9,011 bases of DNA from contig CALHQV010000015.1 of NCBI GenBank assembly GCA_938038035.1, positions 1 through 9,011 of the forward strand, written 5' to 3'. Position numbers and translations under genes: made by a program. Each line of letters opens with the position of its first letter. The stretch's first letter is position 1. The DNA comes from an uncultured Gemella sp. GTDB taxonomy: Bacteria > Bacillota > Bacilli > Staphylococcales > Gemellaceae. Below, piece by piece: positions 1 through 6,745 of this stretch. The notes under the pieces were generated by a model. That model was given only the letters and a program-made list of their open reading frames with translations, had not been told where the DNA came from and ran no database searches.

Positions 1-131
1 CTAAAAAGCTTTTATAAAGCGAATTTAGATATCAATAAACCACTGCGTCTATGAATTCTCATATAAACTTTGTTAAATTTTAGAAATTTTGGGTCATCCC
101 CAAAATTCACCAACAGAAAGGAAGCGATTTT
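1..131. other. Unassigned left edge and leader of the DUF2087 gene
   Basis: No gene can be supported here. The forward frame from base 1 is open for 17 codons to a TGA at 52-54 and could be the tail of a gene lying off the window, but it is too short to recognise. I see no convincing -35/-10 pair: TATAAA at 62-67 has no acceptable -35 about 17 bases upstream. The stretch ends with a purine-rich ribosome binding site (AGAAAGGAAG, about 115-124) for the ATG at 132. The hairpin at 85-107 is listed separately. Confidence 0.4.
85..107 (+). repeat. Perfect 9-bp inverted repeat in the leader
   Basis: AATTTTGGG at 85-93 and CCCAAAATT at 99-107 are exact reverse complements around a 5-base loop, TCATC. 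No T-run follows, so it is not an intrinsic terminator in the forward direction. It ends about 8 bases before the ribosome binding site and 24 bases before the ATG at 132. It could be an RNA hairpin affecting translation, an operator, or part of a decayed mobile-element end. The sequence alone does not decide. Confidence 0.55.
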
Positions 132-398
132 ATGGAAGAAATCAAAGTAAAATATTTTAAAGATGGGAAATTGATGATAATTCCCAAAAAAGAGAAGAAT
201 AAGGTACCTGTGCTTCAAATAGTCTTGGAGATGTTAAAGGAAAAGTCACTAGAGTTTACTGAGAAAGAATTAAATGAAGCAATTAAGGAAATTTATCCAG
301 ATTATTCACTAATTAGAAGATACTTAGTTGATTATAAGTTCATAGAAAGAGATAATTACGGAAGAATGTATAGGATCGTAGGAGAAAAAGATGAATAA
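132..398 (+). CDS. Small DUF2087 domain protein, putative regulator
   Basis: The product has 88 residues. It matches the DUF2087 pattern: a basic segment (residues 17-24), a helix with hydrophobic spacing (about 25-37), then FTEKELNEAIKEIYPDYSLIRR (about 42-63) followed by LVDYKFIERDNYGRMYRIV. In this family the segment around Y-D-x-x-x-x-R-R-x-L-V-D-x-x-x-x-x-R forms a small winged-helix-like domain, often attached to transcription regulators. Here the domain stands alone with no extra DNA-binding domain. The ATG at 132 is supported by AGAAAGGAAG upstream. The stop codon overlaps the start of the MFS gene by 8 bases, so the two genes are almost certainly co-transcribed and translationally coupled. 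That suggests, but does not prove, that it regulates or accompanies the transporter. Family assignment is fairly firm; biochemical role is unknown. Confidence 0.8.
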   Translation: MEEIKVKYFKDGKLMIIPKKEKNKVPVLQIVLEMLKEKSLEFTEKELNEAIKEIYPDYSLIRRYLVDYKFIERDNYGRMYRIVGEKDE

Positions 399-1575
399 TA
401 CAAAATTTTATTATTTGTATAGTATTTTATCCACAACAGCACTATCATTCTTTAATCCGATTTTATATATTTATCTGTTGTCAAAAGATTTTTCTTTTAC
501 TGAAGTTGGGTTGTATTTATCGATTTTTTGGTTGGCTTCATTTATGACTGAACTCCCATGTGGAGCAATTACTGATAATATTGGAGCAAAAAACAGTATA
601 CTGCTAAGTATGATTTTTAGAGTTGTTGGTTTAATCTTGTTACTTAGTAATAGTTTGATATTGTTATACATATCTGCAATATTATCTGCAATCGCAGAAT
701 CATTTCAATCTGGAACATTAACAAGTTGGCTGGTCAATGTAAACAATAAAAACAATGAAGAAATAGATATAGATAAAGTTTTTTCTAGAACTTCACTATA
801 TGCACTATTTTTCTCAGCGGTAATAGGATTTATAAGTGCAAAGTACGTGTATGTTTATTTTAAAAGTTTATCGATAATATTAAGTATGACAGTTTTTATT
901 ATTTCATTTTTATTTACATACGTATTTATGCAAAAATTAGAACAGACACAAAAAATATCTATTGAGAATTTAAAAGGTTCATTTGTTACGATGAAAAATT
1001 CGTTAAAAGAAACACTATATGTAAAAAGTAGCGTATTTCTTATGATACTATTTGTTATTCCTTCTATCCTAGATCTTGGTCCATCAAACCAGTGGCAAGC
1101 TGTATTTGAAAAATTAGATACTGATATTATCGGTTATGTTTGGATTGGAATCTCAGTTAGTGGAATGTTAGGAAGTGTGATATACGAAAAATTATCAAAT
1201 AAATTATCAAAGTTACGAATTTTATATTTCTTTGTAATTGTAAATCTTGGAATCCTATTAATGTTTATTTTTATTCAAAATGTATATGCTAAATTTATAC
1301 TATTTATGCTATTTATTGTATTTTTCACTTTGATGAGTATACAGGTTAATGTATTTATGCATAAATATTTGGTGAAAAGTGATGAGAATAGGACGACTAC
1401 AGTTTCTATATTCTATACTTTTGAATCTATTATTGTAGCAATATTATTGTCTGTGAATGGAGTGTTAACTGATAAAGTTGGAATAGAAAATACATGGTTA
1501 GCATATATGGCATTGATAGGAGTAATAATTTTATCATTTGTGTTCGTAAAACTGAAAAAAAGTAGAATTAAATAG
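391..1575 (+). CDS. MFS transporter, substrate unknown
   Basis: The 394-residue product is very hydrophobic, with about 12 predicted membrane helices and a longer polar stretch near the middle (about residues 180-205), typical of the two six-helix halves of the major facilitator superfamily. The loop after helix 2 carries a motif A-like segment, GAITDNIGAK (residues 58-67), preceded by ELPC, the arrangement seen in drug-efflux-type MFS proteins. A second weaker copy, GVLTDKVG, lies near the end, before the last helix. Length is normal for the superfamily. The ATG at 391 has AGGAG at 380-384, six bases upstream, and overlaps the DUF2087 stop. It presumably exports or imports a small molecule using the proton gradient; the substrate cannot be read from sequence, and I do not recognise a named resistance gene. 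A terminator follows 20 bases after the stop. Confidence 0.88.
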   Translation: MNNTKFYYLYSILSTTALSFFNPILYIYLLSKDFSFTEVGLYLSIFWLASFMTELPCGAITDNIGAKNSILLSMIFRVVGLILLLSNSLILLYISAILSAIAESFQSGTLTSWLVNVNNKNNEEIDIDKVFSRTSLYALFFSAVIGFISAKYVYVYFKSLSIILSMTVFIISFLFTYVFMQKLEQTQKISIENLKGSFVTMKNSLKETLYVKSSVFLMILFVIPSILDLGPSNQWQAVFEKLDTDIIGYVWIGISVSGMLGSVIYEKLSNKLSKLRILYFFVIVNLGILLMFIFIQNVYAKFILFMLFIVFFTLMSIQVNVFMHKYLVKSDENRTTTVSIFYTFESIIVAILLSVNGVLTDKVGIENTWLAYMALIGVIILSFVFVKLKKSRIK

Positions 1576-1594
1576 TTTAATTATTGATTTTAGG

Positions 1595-1635
1595 AATCTT
1601 CAATATAGGAAAATCTATATTGAGGATTTTTTTTT
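1595..1635 (+). terminator. Intrinsic terminator after the MFS gene
   Basis: AATCTTCAATATAG (1595-1608) pairs with CTATATTGAGGATT (1615-1628) with one G-U wobble, around a 6-base loop. A run of nine T (1627-1635) overlaps the end of the stem. It closes the DUF2087-MFS unit and isolates it from the nuclease gene. Confidence 0.9.
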
Positions 1636-1655
1636 GTGAAGGTAAACGATTAATA

Positions 1656-1684
1656 TTGCTTATTAATTAGATTAATAGTAAAAT
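1656..1684 (+). promoter_or_regulatory. Candidate nuclease promoter with palindromic spacer
   Basis: TTGCTT (1656-1661) and TAAAAT (1679-1684) are separated by 17 bases. The -10 box matches consensus in 5 of 6 bases, the -35 box in only 3 of 6. Nearly the whole spacer is a perfect inverted repeat, TATTAAT-TAG-ATTAATA (1661-1677), which could be an operator. A third ATTAAT lies at 1649-1654. An alternative -10, TATAAA at 1691-1696, has no good -35. The region is very AT-rich, so chance palindromes are possible. Confidence 0.4.
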
Positions 1685-1719
1685 AATTAGTATAAACTTA
1701 TATACAAGGAGTTCATATT

Positions 1720-4326
1720 GTGAAAAAATACAAATTATCAATATTATTAGCAAGTGCAGTATTAGGAGGAGTAGGTGCTACTTACTTATCTGCAGAAGTA
1801 AATGAAGTTTCTGCGGCAGAAGTAAAAACAGAAGTAGTGACACCTTCTACTACAATAGATAAAAATGAAGTGACACCGGTTGGAGTAACTGCCCCAGCAG
1901 CCCAAGTAACAGCGCCTAAAGAAGTTAAGAACATAGGTGAAGTACAAGGAGAAAGTCACGAGAGTCCTTTAGCTGGGAAAGAAGTAATAATTAACAATGT
2001 TGTTGTTACAAAAACTGATAAAACAGGTTTCTATGTTCAAGATAAAGTTTCTGATAACAATCCAAGAACATCTGATGCAGTTTATGTTGCTTCAAAAGAT
2101 AAAGTAGAATCAGGAGACTTACTAAAAGTTCAAGGTACTGTTAAAGAAGGTTATATGGAAGAATATTCTGTAAAACCAGGGCAAACTTTTAAAAAGCCAG
2201 CAGGTAGCTTAACAGTTACTCAAATAATTAATGCAACTATAACAAAATTAGGAAAAGCAGAATTACCGAAAGCATTAAATATTTCTGAAAAAATGCCTAA
2301 AGACGTAGTGGATAATACTCCGACAAAATATAATCCAGAAACTGAAGCATTAGACTACTGGGAAAGTCTAGAGGGGATGCTTGTTGAAGTAACTAAACCA
2401 AAAGTTACTGGTCCACAATATAAAGGTGATATTTATGTATTACCAGGAGATTATAAAGGTCAAAAACTTAATAATATCGGTGGAGTGAATCTTCGTCCAG
2501 GTGTCCAAAATACAGAAGTATTACCAGTAACTGTTGGAAATAAATTTGTAGCAAAAGCAAAAGACTACTTTAATGAAAATATATCAGGAGTAGTTACTTA
2601 TAGAAACAAAACATACAAAATTGATCCAACAACTGTACCAACACTACAAGATGGAGGATTAAAACGTGAAGTTTCAAAAATCTATCCAGCTGAAGATAAA
2701 TTAACTATCGCTTCATACAACATTGAAAACTTCTCAGCTAATAATAATGGACATGATGAAACACCAGAGGAAAAAGTTGATAAAATTGCTAATTCATTTA
2801 TCAAGGAAGTGCACAGTCCTGATATTATTACTCTAATCGAAGTTCAAGATAACAATGGTGGAGTTAATGACGGAACTGTTGAAGGAGTTAAGAGTGGAGA
2901 AAAATTAGCTCAAAGAATTAAGAGTCTTGGTGGGCCAGATTATAAATACACAGAAATAGCTCCAGTTGACGGAAAAGATGGTGGGAAACCAGGTGCTAAC
3001 ATTAGGGTTGCTTATTTATATAATCCTAAGAGAGTAACTCTAATTGGTAAAGAAAAAGGTGGAAGCGAGGAAGCTGCACGCTTTATAAATGGACACCTTG
3101 AGAAAAACCCATCTAGAATTGATCCGACAAGTGTTCATTTCGAGAAAGTTAGAAAATCACTAGCTGCTGAATTTGAATTTAAAGGTGAAAGAATAGTAGT
3201 AATTGCTAATCACTTAAAATCAAAATTAGGTGATGATGCAATCTATGGTTCGAACCAACCATCAGTAGAAAATACTAGACCAAAACGTATTGAAGAAGCC
3301 AAAATTCTAAATGCCTTCATTAAAGAAGGATTACGTCAAAATCCTAACTTAAAATTTGTTCTTACTGGAGACTTCAATGACTTCGAGTTCTCAGATAGTG
3401 TAAAAACAATCGTAGGAAATGAACTTGTTAACTTAATGGCTGAACATGAACAAGGAGATAGATATTCATACTTCTACCGTGGAAGCAACCAAAGTTTAGA
3501 TAATATTTTAGTTTCTAAAAATATCAAGGATAAAGTAGTGTTCTCTCCTGTGCATATTAATGCTTCATTTATGGAAGAACATGGACGTGCTTCGGACCAC
3601 GATCCAGTAGTTGTGCAAATTGACTTTAGTAAGAAAGCAGAGTCAACTACTTCAACTCAACCAGGTACATCAGTAAATCCAGTTAACTCTGATAGTCCAA
3701 AAGATTCAACGAATTTAGCTACTTCTGAACAAACAGGAAAAGATTTTGTGCGTACTGTTAGATTAGCTGATGGAGTAACAGTCTCAGTTAGATATGATGA
3801 ATCAAAAGTCAACGGTGTTGATAAATTTGTTGCCCAAGATGTTACAGGAGAAAGAGCTAAAGAAATAAAAGAATTAGTTAAAGAATTTAATTCAGAATTA
3901 AATGTAGTAAGAACATTAGAACTTCACTTTGAAGATAAAGGTGGTAATGAGATAAAAGCAACAGGAGAAAATCGTGTAGTTACTTTAGCAGTGGCTAAAG
4001 ATGAAAATCAACAATTGAAAGTGTATCATGTTAATGGAAAGGTGTTAGAAGAAATAAAAGATACTTTATACACAGATGGAAAAATTACTTTTAATACAAA
4101 TCACTTCAGTACATTTGTTATTACAGCTCAATCATTAGTTCCTGGGAATAATACTGCGCAAGCAGATGCTACAAACACAGTGCCGAAAGAAGCGCCTAGA
4201 GCAAAAGAAGATAAAAAAGCTAAAATATTACCAAATACTGGTATCAATTCTTCTAGTACAGAAGTAGCAGGATTAGGATTGATTGCTTTAGTTGGACTTG
4301 CAGTTAGACGTAAACTTTCTAAATAA
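1720..4326 (+). CDS. LPXTG wall-anchored extracellular nuclease
   Basis: The product is an 868-residue secreted DNase-like protein. A signal peptide ends near SAA (31-33). Residues about 68-165 resemble the OB-fold module of ExeM/YhcR-type nucleases (SPLAGK, GFYVQD, TSDAVYV), followed by WESLEGMLVEV. The endonuclease/exonuclease/phosphatase domain spans about 327-645, with SYNIENF (332-338), the metal-binding Glu E374 in LIEVQD, ANHLKSK with H498, GDFND with D551 and N553, SLDNIL (592-597) and the catalytic SDHDP with D626 and H627. All core residues are present, so it should be active. A Ser/Thr-rich linker, a beta-type domain (about 676-806, ending HFSTFVI), LPNTG (837-841), a hydrophobic helix and a basic tail follow; a class A sortase should anchor it. 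Architecture resembles streptococcal SpnA and SWAN, which degrade DNA in neutrophil traps; that role here is inference. The GTG start is chosen because AAGGAG (1706-1711) lies 8 bases upstream and the signal peptide begins there. It is monocistronic. Confidence 0.92.
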   Translation: MKKYKLSILLASAVLGGVGATYLSAEVNEVSAAEVKTEVVTPSTTIDKNEVTPVGVTAPAAQVTAPKEVKNIGEVQGESHESPLAGKEVIINNVVVTKTDKTGFYVQDKVSDNNPRTSDAVYVASKDKVESGDLLKVQGTVKEGYMEEYSVKPGQTFKKPAGSLTVTQIINATITKLGKAELPKALNISEKMPKDVVDNTPTKYNPETEALDYWESLEGMLVEVTKPKVTGPQYKGDIYVLPGDYKGQKLNNIGGVNLRPGVQNTEVLPVTVGNKFVAKAKDYFNENISGVVTYRNKTYKIDPTTVPTLQDGGLKREVSKIYPAEDKLTIASYNIENFSANNNGHDETPEEKVDKIANSFIKEVHSPDIITLIEVQDNNGGVNDGTVEGVKSGEKLAQRIKSLGGPDYKYTEIAPVDGKDGGKPGANIRVAYLYNPKRVTLIGKEKGGSEEAARFINGHLEKNPSRIDPTSVHFEKVRKSLAAEFEFKGERIVVIANHLKSKLGDDAIYGSNQPSVENTRPKRIEEAKILNAFIKEGLRQNPNLKFVLTGDFNDFEFSDSVKTIVGNELVNLMAEHEQGDRYSYFYRGSNQSLDNILVSKNIKDKVVFSPVHINASFMEEHGRASDHDPVVVQIDFSKKAESTTSTQPGTSVNPVNSDSPKDSTNLATSEQTGKDFVRTVRLADGVTVSVRYDESKVNGVDKFVAQDVTGERAKEIKELVKEFNSELNVVRTLELHFEDKGGNEIKATGENRVVTLAVAKDENQQLKVYHVNGKVLEEIKDTLYTDGKITFNTNHFSTFVITAQSLVPGNNTAQADATNTVPKEAPRAKEDKKAKILPNTGINSSSTEVAGLGLIALVGLAVRRKLSK

Positions 4327-4418
4327 TTAATTAACAAGTGAATAGGGAATATAGTTTATAAGTAAAAAATATACGTATTATTTATTATTTTAGATATATC
4401 TAATAACGTGTGTTATAG

Positions 4419-4466
4419 AGACTTGAGAATAAGATTTTATAAATCATTATTTTCAAGTCTTTTTTT
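4419..4466 (+). terminator. Long-stem intrinsic terminator after the nuclease gene
   Basis: AGACTTGAGAATAA (4419-4432) pairs with TTATTTTCAAGTCT (4447-4460) with one G-U wobble. The interior can pair further (GATTT with AAATC). The stem is followed by six more T (4461-4466). It lies 92 bases after the nuclease stop; the stretch between is AT-rich and I see nothing else in it. Confidence 0.9.
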
Positions 4467-4485
4467 GAGAAGCAAGTATAATCAT

Positions 4486-4514
4486 TAGAGAAAAAAGTCG
4501 AAATGTGGTAAAAT
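4486..4514 (+). promoter_or_regulatory. Promoter of folB-folK-dusB, extended -10
   Basis: TAGAGA (4486-4491, 4 of 6 matches to TTGACA) is 17 bases upstream of TAAAAT (4509-4514). The -10 box is preceded by TGG (4506-4508), giving an extended -10 (TGn). Transcription would begin near 4521, leaving a leader of about 33 bases that includes the GAGAGG ribosome binding site at 4540-4545. Confidence 0.6.
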
Positions 4515-4553
4515 TTTATAGTTAAGCAAAATAATGATTGAGAGGTATTAATC

Positions 4554-4934
4554 ATGAAAACAGTGTTATTTATTGATAATCTTGAAGTATTTGCTAATCA
4601 TGGATTATTTGAAGAAGAGAATAAATTAGGTCAGAAATTTATTTTTGACATAGAATGTGAACTTAATTATAAGAAAGCTATGTTCAGTGATGAAATGACA
4701 GATAGTATTAGTTATGCTGATATTGCAGAAGTTGTTGTGAAAACTGCTACGACTAATACATTTAATTTGCTAGAAAGATTAGCTAGAGAAATTTTAAAAA
4801 ATATTTTTACTGAATTTTCTCAAATAGAAAATATAAATTTAAAAATTAATAAACCAGGAGCACCGATAAAATATCATTTTGAAAAATGTGGTGTAGAAGT
4901 AAAAACGTCACGTGAGGAGTTTTATAACTTATAA
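4554..4934 (+). CDS. folB: Dihydroneopterin aldolase
   Basis: This cytoplasmic enzyme of tetrahydrofolate biosynthesis splits 7,8-dihydroneopterin into 6-hydroxymethyl-7,8-dihydropterin and glycolaldehyde. The product has 126 residues, the normal length. The residues that define the active site of the family are at their usual positions: E22 in the EEEN segment, Y54 in SYADI, E74 in LLERLA and K100 in INKPGAPI. HG at 16-17 and the LGQKF segment are also typical. The ATG at 4554 has GAGAGG eight bases upstream. The stop codon shares one base with the start of folK (TAATG), so the two are translationally coupled and their products act in consecutive steps. The DHPS gene (folP) that often precedes folB is not here; the nuclease gene lies upstream instead. 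Confidence 0.96.
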   Translation: MKTVLFIDNLEVFANHGLFEEENKLGQKFIFDIECELNYKKAMFSDEMTDSISYADIAEVVVKTATTNTFNLLERLAREILKNIFTEFSQIENINLKINKPGAPIKYHFEKCGVEVKTSREEFYNL

Positions 4935-5407
4935 TGATTATACTAGCGTTAGGAACTAATATAGAGCCAAGAGAACAGTATTTAAAAGATGCTTTAGCAA
5001 AAATAGAAGAAAATAATCTTAAGATTATTTTAGAGAGCAGTATTTATGAAACACCTGCATGGGGTGGCGTAGCTGATCAAAATTTTTTAAATATGTGTAT
5101 AGAAATAGAAACTGAACTAGAAGCATATGAACTACTAGATACGGTTCAAAAAATAGAACTTGAGTTAGGTCGAGTTCGTAAGGAACACTGGGGTAATAGG
5201 ACAATAGATATTGATATAATTATATTTAATGATTTAGTTTTTAATGATGAAAGATTAATTGTTCCACATAAATATATTCATGATAGAAACTTTGTTTTAG
5301 TTCCTTTAGTAGAAATGTACGGCAGTATAGAGATAGCTGGGAAAAACATAAAAGAATCATTAGAAAAAATAACAGAACCGATTAGAATTTTTAAGAGTAA
5401 ATTATAA
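4934..5407 (+). CDS. folK: 6-hydroxymethyl-dihydropterin pyrophosphokinase (HPPK)
   Basis: The enzyme transfers pyrophosphate from ATP to 6-hydroxymethyl-7,8-dihydropterin, giving the substrate of dihydropteroate synthase. The product has 157 residues, close to the family norm of about 160. Signatures visible in order are LALGTNI (4-10), YETPAWG (38-44), QNFLNMC (49-55), the ATP-binding loop GRVRKEHWGNRTIDID with W86 and R89, the magnesium ligands D92 and D94, and VPHKYIHDRNFVLVPL with H112 and R118. No key residue is missing. It starts inside the folB stop codon and ends 16 bases before dusB, with the expected operon spacing. It has no separate strong ribosome binding site; GAGGAG within the end of folB (about 4914-4919) may serve. 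Confidence 0.96.
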   Translation: MIILALGTNIEPREQYLKDALAKIEENNLKIILESSIYETPAWGGVADQNFLNMCIEIETELEAYELLDTVQKIELELGRVRKEHWGNRTIDIDIIIFNDLVFNDERLIVPHKYIHDRNFVLVPLVEMYGSIEIAGKNIKESLEKITEPIRIFKSKL

Positions 5408-5423
5408 GATGAAAGGATAAAGA

Positions 5424-6431
5424 ATGTTTAAAATTAGAGAAGTAGAAATTCCAAATAGAGTTGTTTTAGCACCTATGGCAGGTGTGTGTAATGCCGCATT
5501 CCGTTTAACAGCGAAAGAATTCGGAGCGGGATTAGTTTGTGCTGAGATGGTGAGTGATAAAGCTATTTTATTTAATAATAAAAAAACGATGAATATGTTA
5601 TATATCGATCCAAGAGAACGTCCATTAAGTTTACAAATCTTCGGAGGGGAGATTGAAACATTAGTAGAAGCTGCGAAGTATGTTGATAAAAACACAGAAG
5701 CTGATATTATTGACTTAAATATGGGGTGTCCAGTACCAAAGATTACTAAAGTTGATGCTGGTAGTAAATTACTTCTTGATCCAGATAAGGTATATGAAGT
5801 AATTGCAAGACTAGTAGACTCTGTTTCTAAGCCTGTAACTGTAAAAATGCGTATGGGATGGGATGATGAGCATATTTACATAATGGATAACGCCAGAAAT
5901 GCAGAGCGTGCCGGTGCTAGTGCTATTGCTATCCACGGTAGAACAAAAGTTCAAATGTACAGTGGTAAAGCTAACTGGGATGTAATTCGTGATGTGAAAA
6001 AAGAATTGAAAATTCCAGTAATTGGTAATGGGGATGTAACTTCGCCAGAACTTGCGAAAAAAATGTTAGATGATACAAATTGTGACGCGGTAATGATAGG
6101 GCGTGCAGCTCTAGGAAATCCATGGATGTTATATCGTACAGTTAAATACTTAGAAACTGGTGAATTAACAGAAGAACCAAGTCCAAGAGAAAAAATTGAT
6201 GTTTGTCTACTTCACTTAAGAAGACTTATGGAAATTAAACCTGAAAGAGTTGCCGTACATGAAATGAGAAAACATGCTGCATACTACATGAAAGGTATTA
6301 AAGGTGGAGCAAAAGTTAAAAAAGAATTAAACACTTTAAACTCGTATGCAGAAATGGAAAATCTATTTGGAGAATTTTTAGATTATCTTGAATCTGGAAT
6401 TGCTACTCCAAAAAAAGAAATAATCATTTAA
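5424..6431 (+). CDS. dusB: tRNA dihydrouridine synthase, DusB type
   Basis: This FMN- and NADPH-dependent enzyme reduces specific uridines in the D-loop of tRNA to dihydrouridine. The product has 335 residues, full length for bacterial Dus proteins. The TIM-barrel motifs are intact: VLAPMAGV (14-21), LNMGCPVPK with catalytic C102, KMRMGWDD with K141, HGRT with H171, GNGDV (201-205) and GRAALGNPW (226-234), the last two being FMN phosphate-binding segments. A helical C-terminal domain with EMRKHAAYYMKG follows, where Dus proteins bind tRNA. GAAAGGA at 5411-5417 supports the ATG at 5424. It is the last gene of the folB-folK unit; dusB next to folate genes is the arrangement known from Bacillus relatives, which favours this name over other Dus subgroups. 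A terminator follows 41 bases after the stop. Confidence 0.95.
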   Translation: MFKIREVEIPNRVVLAPMAGVCNAAFRLTAKEFGAGLVCAEMVSDKAILFNNKKTMNMLYIDPRERPLSLQIFGGEIETLVEAAKYVDKNTEADIIDLNMGCPVPKITKVDAGSKLLLDPDKVYEVIARLVDSVSKPVTVKMRMGWDDEHIYIMDNARNAERAGASAIAIHGRTKVQMYSGKANWDVIRDVKKELKIPVIGNGDVTSPELAKKMLDDTNCDAVMIGRAALGNPWMLYRTVKYLETGELTEEPSPREKIDVCLLHLRRLMEIKPERVAVHEMRKHAAYYMKGIKGGAKVKKELNTLNSYAEMENLFGEFLDYLESGIATPKKEIII

Positions 6432-6472
6432 TGTATTGAATTATTATTCCTAATCAATAAAAATAATTTTGA

Positions 6473-6511
6473 AAAGAGGTTATACAAATAATAGTATAAT
6501 CTCTTTTTTTT
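6473..6511 (+). terminator. Intrinsic terminator after dusB
   Basis: AAAGAGGTTATAC (6473-6485) pairs with GTATAATCTCTTT (6494-6506) with one G-U wobble, around an 8-base A-rich loop, followed by T to 6511. It closes the folB-folK-dusB unit. Confidence 0.9.
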
Positions 6512-6675
6512 ATGAGTAAGAAAAAATATAAAATATATTTAAATAGTTTTTAAGATCGTATAAATGTTGAAAGTTAGAGATTCTTGTGATGTTATATAAA
6601 CAAGGATGTACATATGATTAATAAATAATTAAACTACAAATAATTCTTAGAGAATGGTAAATTTTAAAAAGTAGC
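6512..6675. other. AT-rich intergenic stretch with no gene
   Basis: The gap between dusB and the pyruvate-kinase-like gene is 314 bases; apart from the terminator and the promoter, this part is unexplained. A weak promoter-like pair (TTGAAA at 6567-6572, TGTTAT at 6590-6595) is followed by an AAGGA ribosome-binding-like site and a four-codon ORF, ATG at 6615. A small 5-bp hairpin (ATTCT-TAG-AGAAT) lies near 6643-6655. None is strong enough to call a gene or small RNA. Confidence 0.35.
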
Positions 6676-6704
6676 TAGAAAATAATAATTCAATGTGTTA
6701 TAAT
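6676..6704 (+). promoter_or_regulatory. Promoter of the pyruvate-kinase-like gene, extended -10
   Basis: A perfect TATAAT (6699-6704) is preceded by TGT (6696-6698), an extended -10. TAGAAA (6676-6681) lies 17 bases upstream and matches TTGACA in 4 of 6 positions. Transcription should start near 6711, so the gene is its own unit, separated from dusB by a terminator. Confidence 0.7.
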
Positions 6705-6713
6705 TAAGAAAAA

Positions 6714-6727
6714 AGAAAACGTTTTAA
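6714..6727 (+). promoter_or_regulatory. cre-like palindrome at the transcription start
   Basis: AGAAAACGTTTTAA (6714-6727) matches the Bacillus cre consensus TGWAARCGYTWNCW at all but two positions (the first T and the C near the end). Its core, AAAACGTTTT, is a perfect palindrome. The position just downstream of the -10 box is where CcpA binding usually represses by roadblock or exclusion. Proposed from pattern match only. Confidence 0.4.
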
Positions 6728-6745
6728 AAGGTGAGGTAGTTATAT

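Noticed and set aside
12..218. Reverse-strand open frame of 68 codons across the left edge
   Set aside because: It overlaps the start and ribosome binding site of the DUF2087 gene, has no recognisable domain, and its Phe-rich composition is what AT-rich antisense sequence gives.
471..671. Reverse-strand open frame inside the MFS gene
   Set aside because: It is antisense to a well-supported transporter gene, with no ribosome binding site or family resemblance.
4128..4337. Reverse-strand open frame at the end of the nuclease gene
   Set aside because: It is a shadow of the LPNTG anchor region; its apparent hydrophobic stretch comes from the complementary strand of the membrane helix.
4327..4418. 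AT-rich short palindromes (ATACGTAT, GATATATC, ATAAC/GTTAT) after the nuclease gene
   Set aside because: They are short and expected by chance in sequence of this composition; the real terminator is the long stem at 4419-4466.
5402..5695. Reverse-strand open frame overlapping the start of dusB
   Set aside because: It is antisense to conserved FMN-binding sequence of dusB and has no independent evidence.
6567..6629. Weak promoter, AAGGA site and four-codon ORF, considered as a leader peptide or small RNA
   Set aside because: The boxes are weak, the ORF is only four codons, and no attenuator-like hairpin with a T-run follows. A good promoter for the downstream gene lies closer to it.
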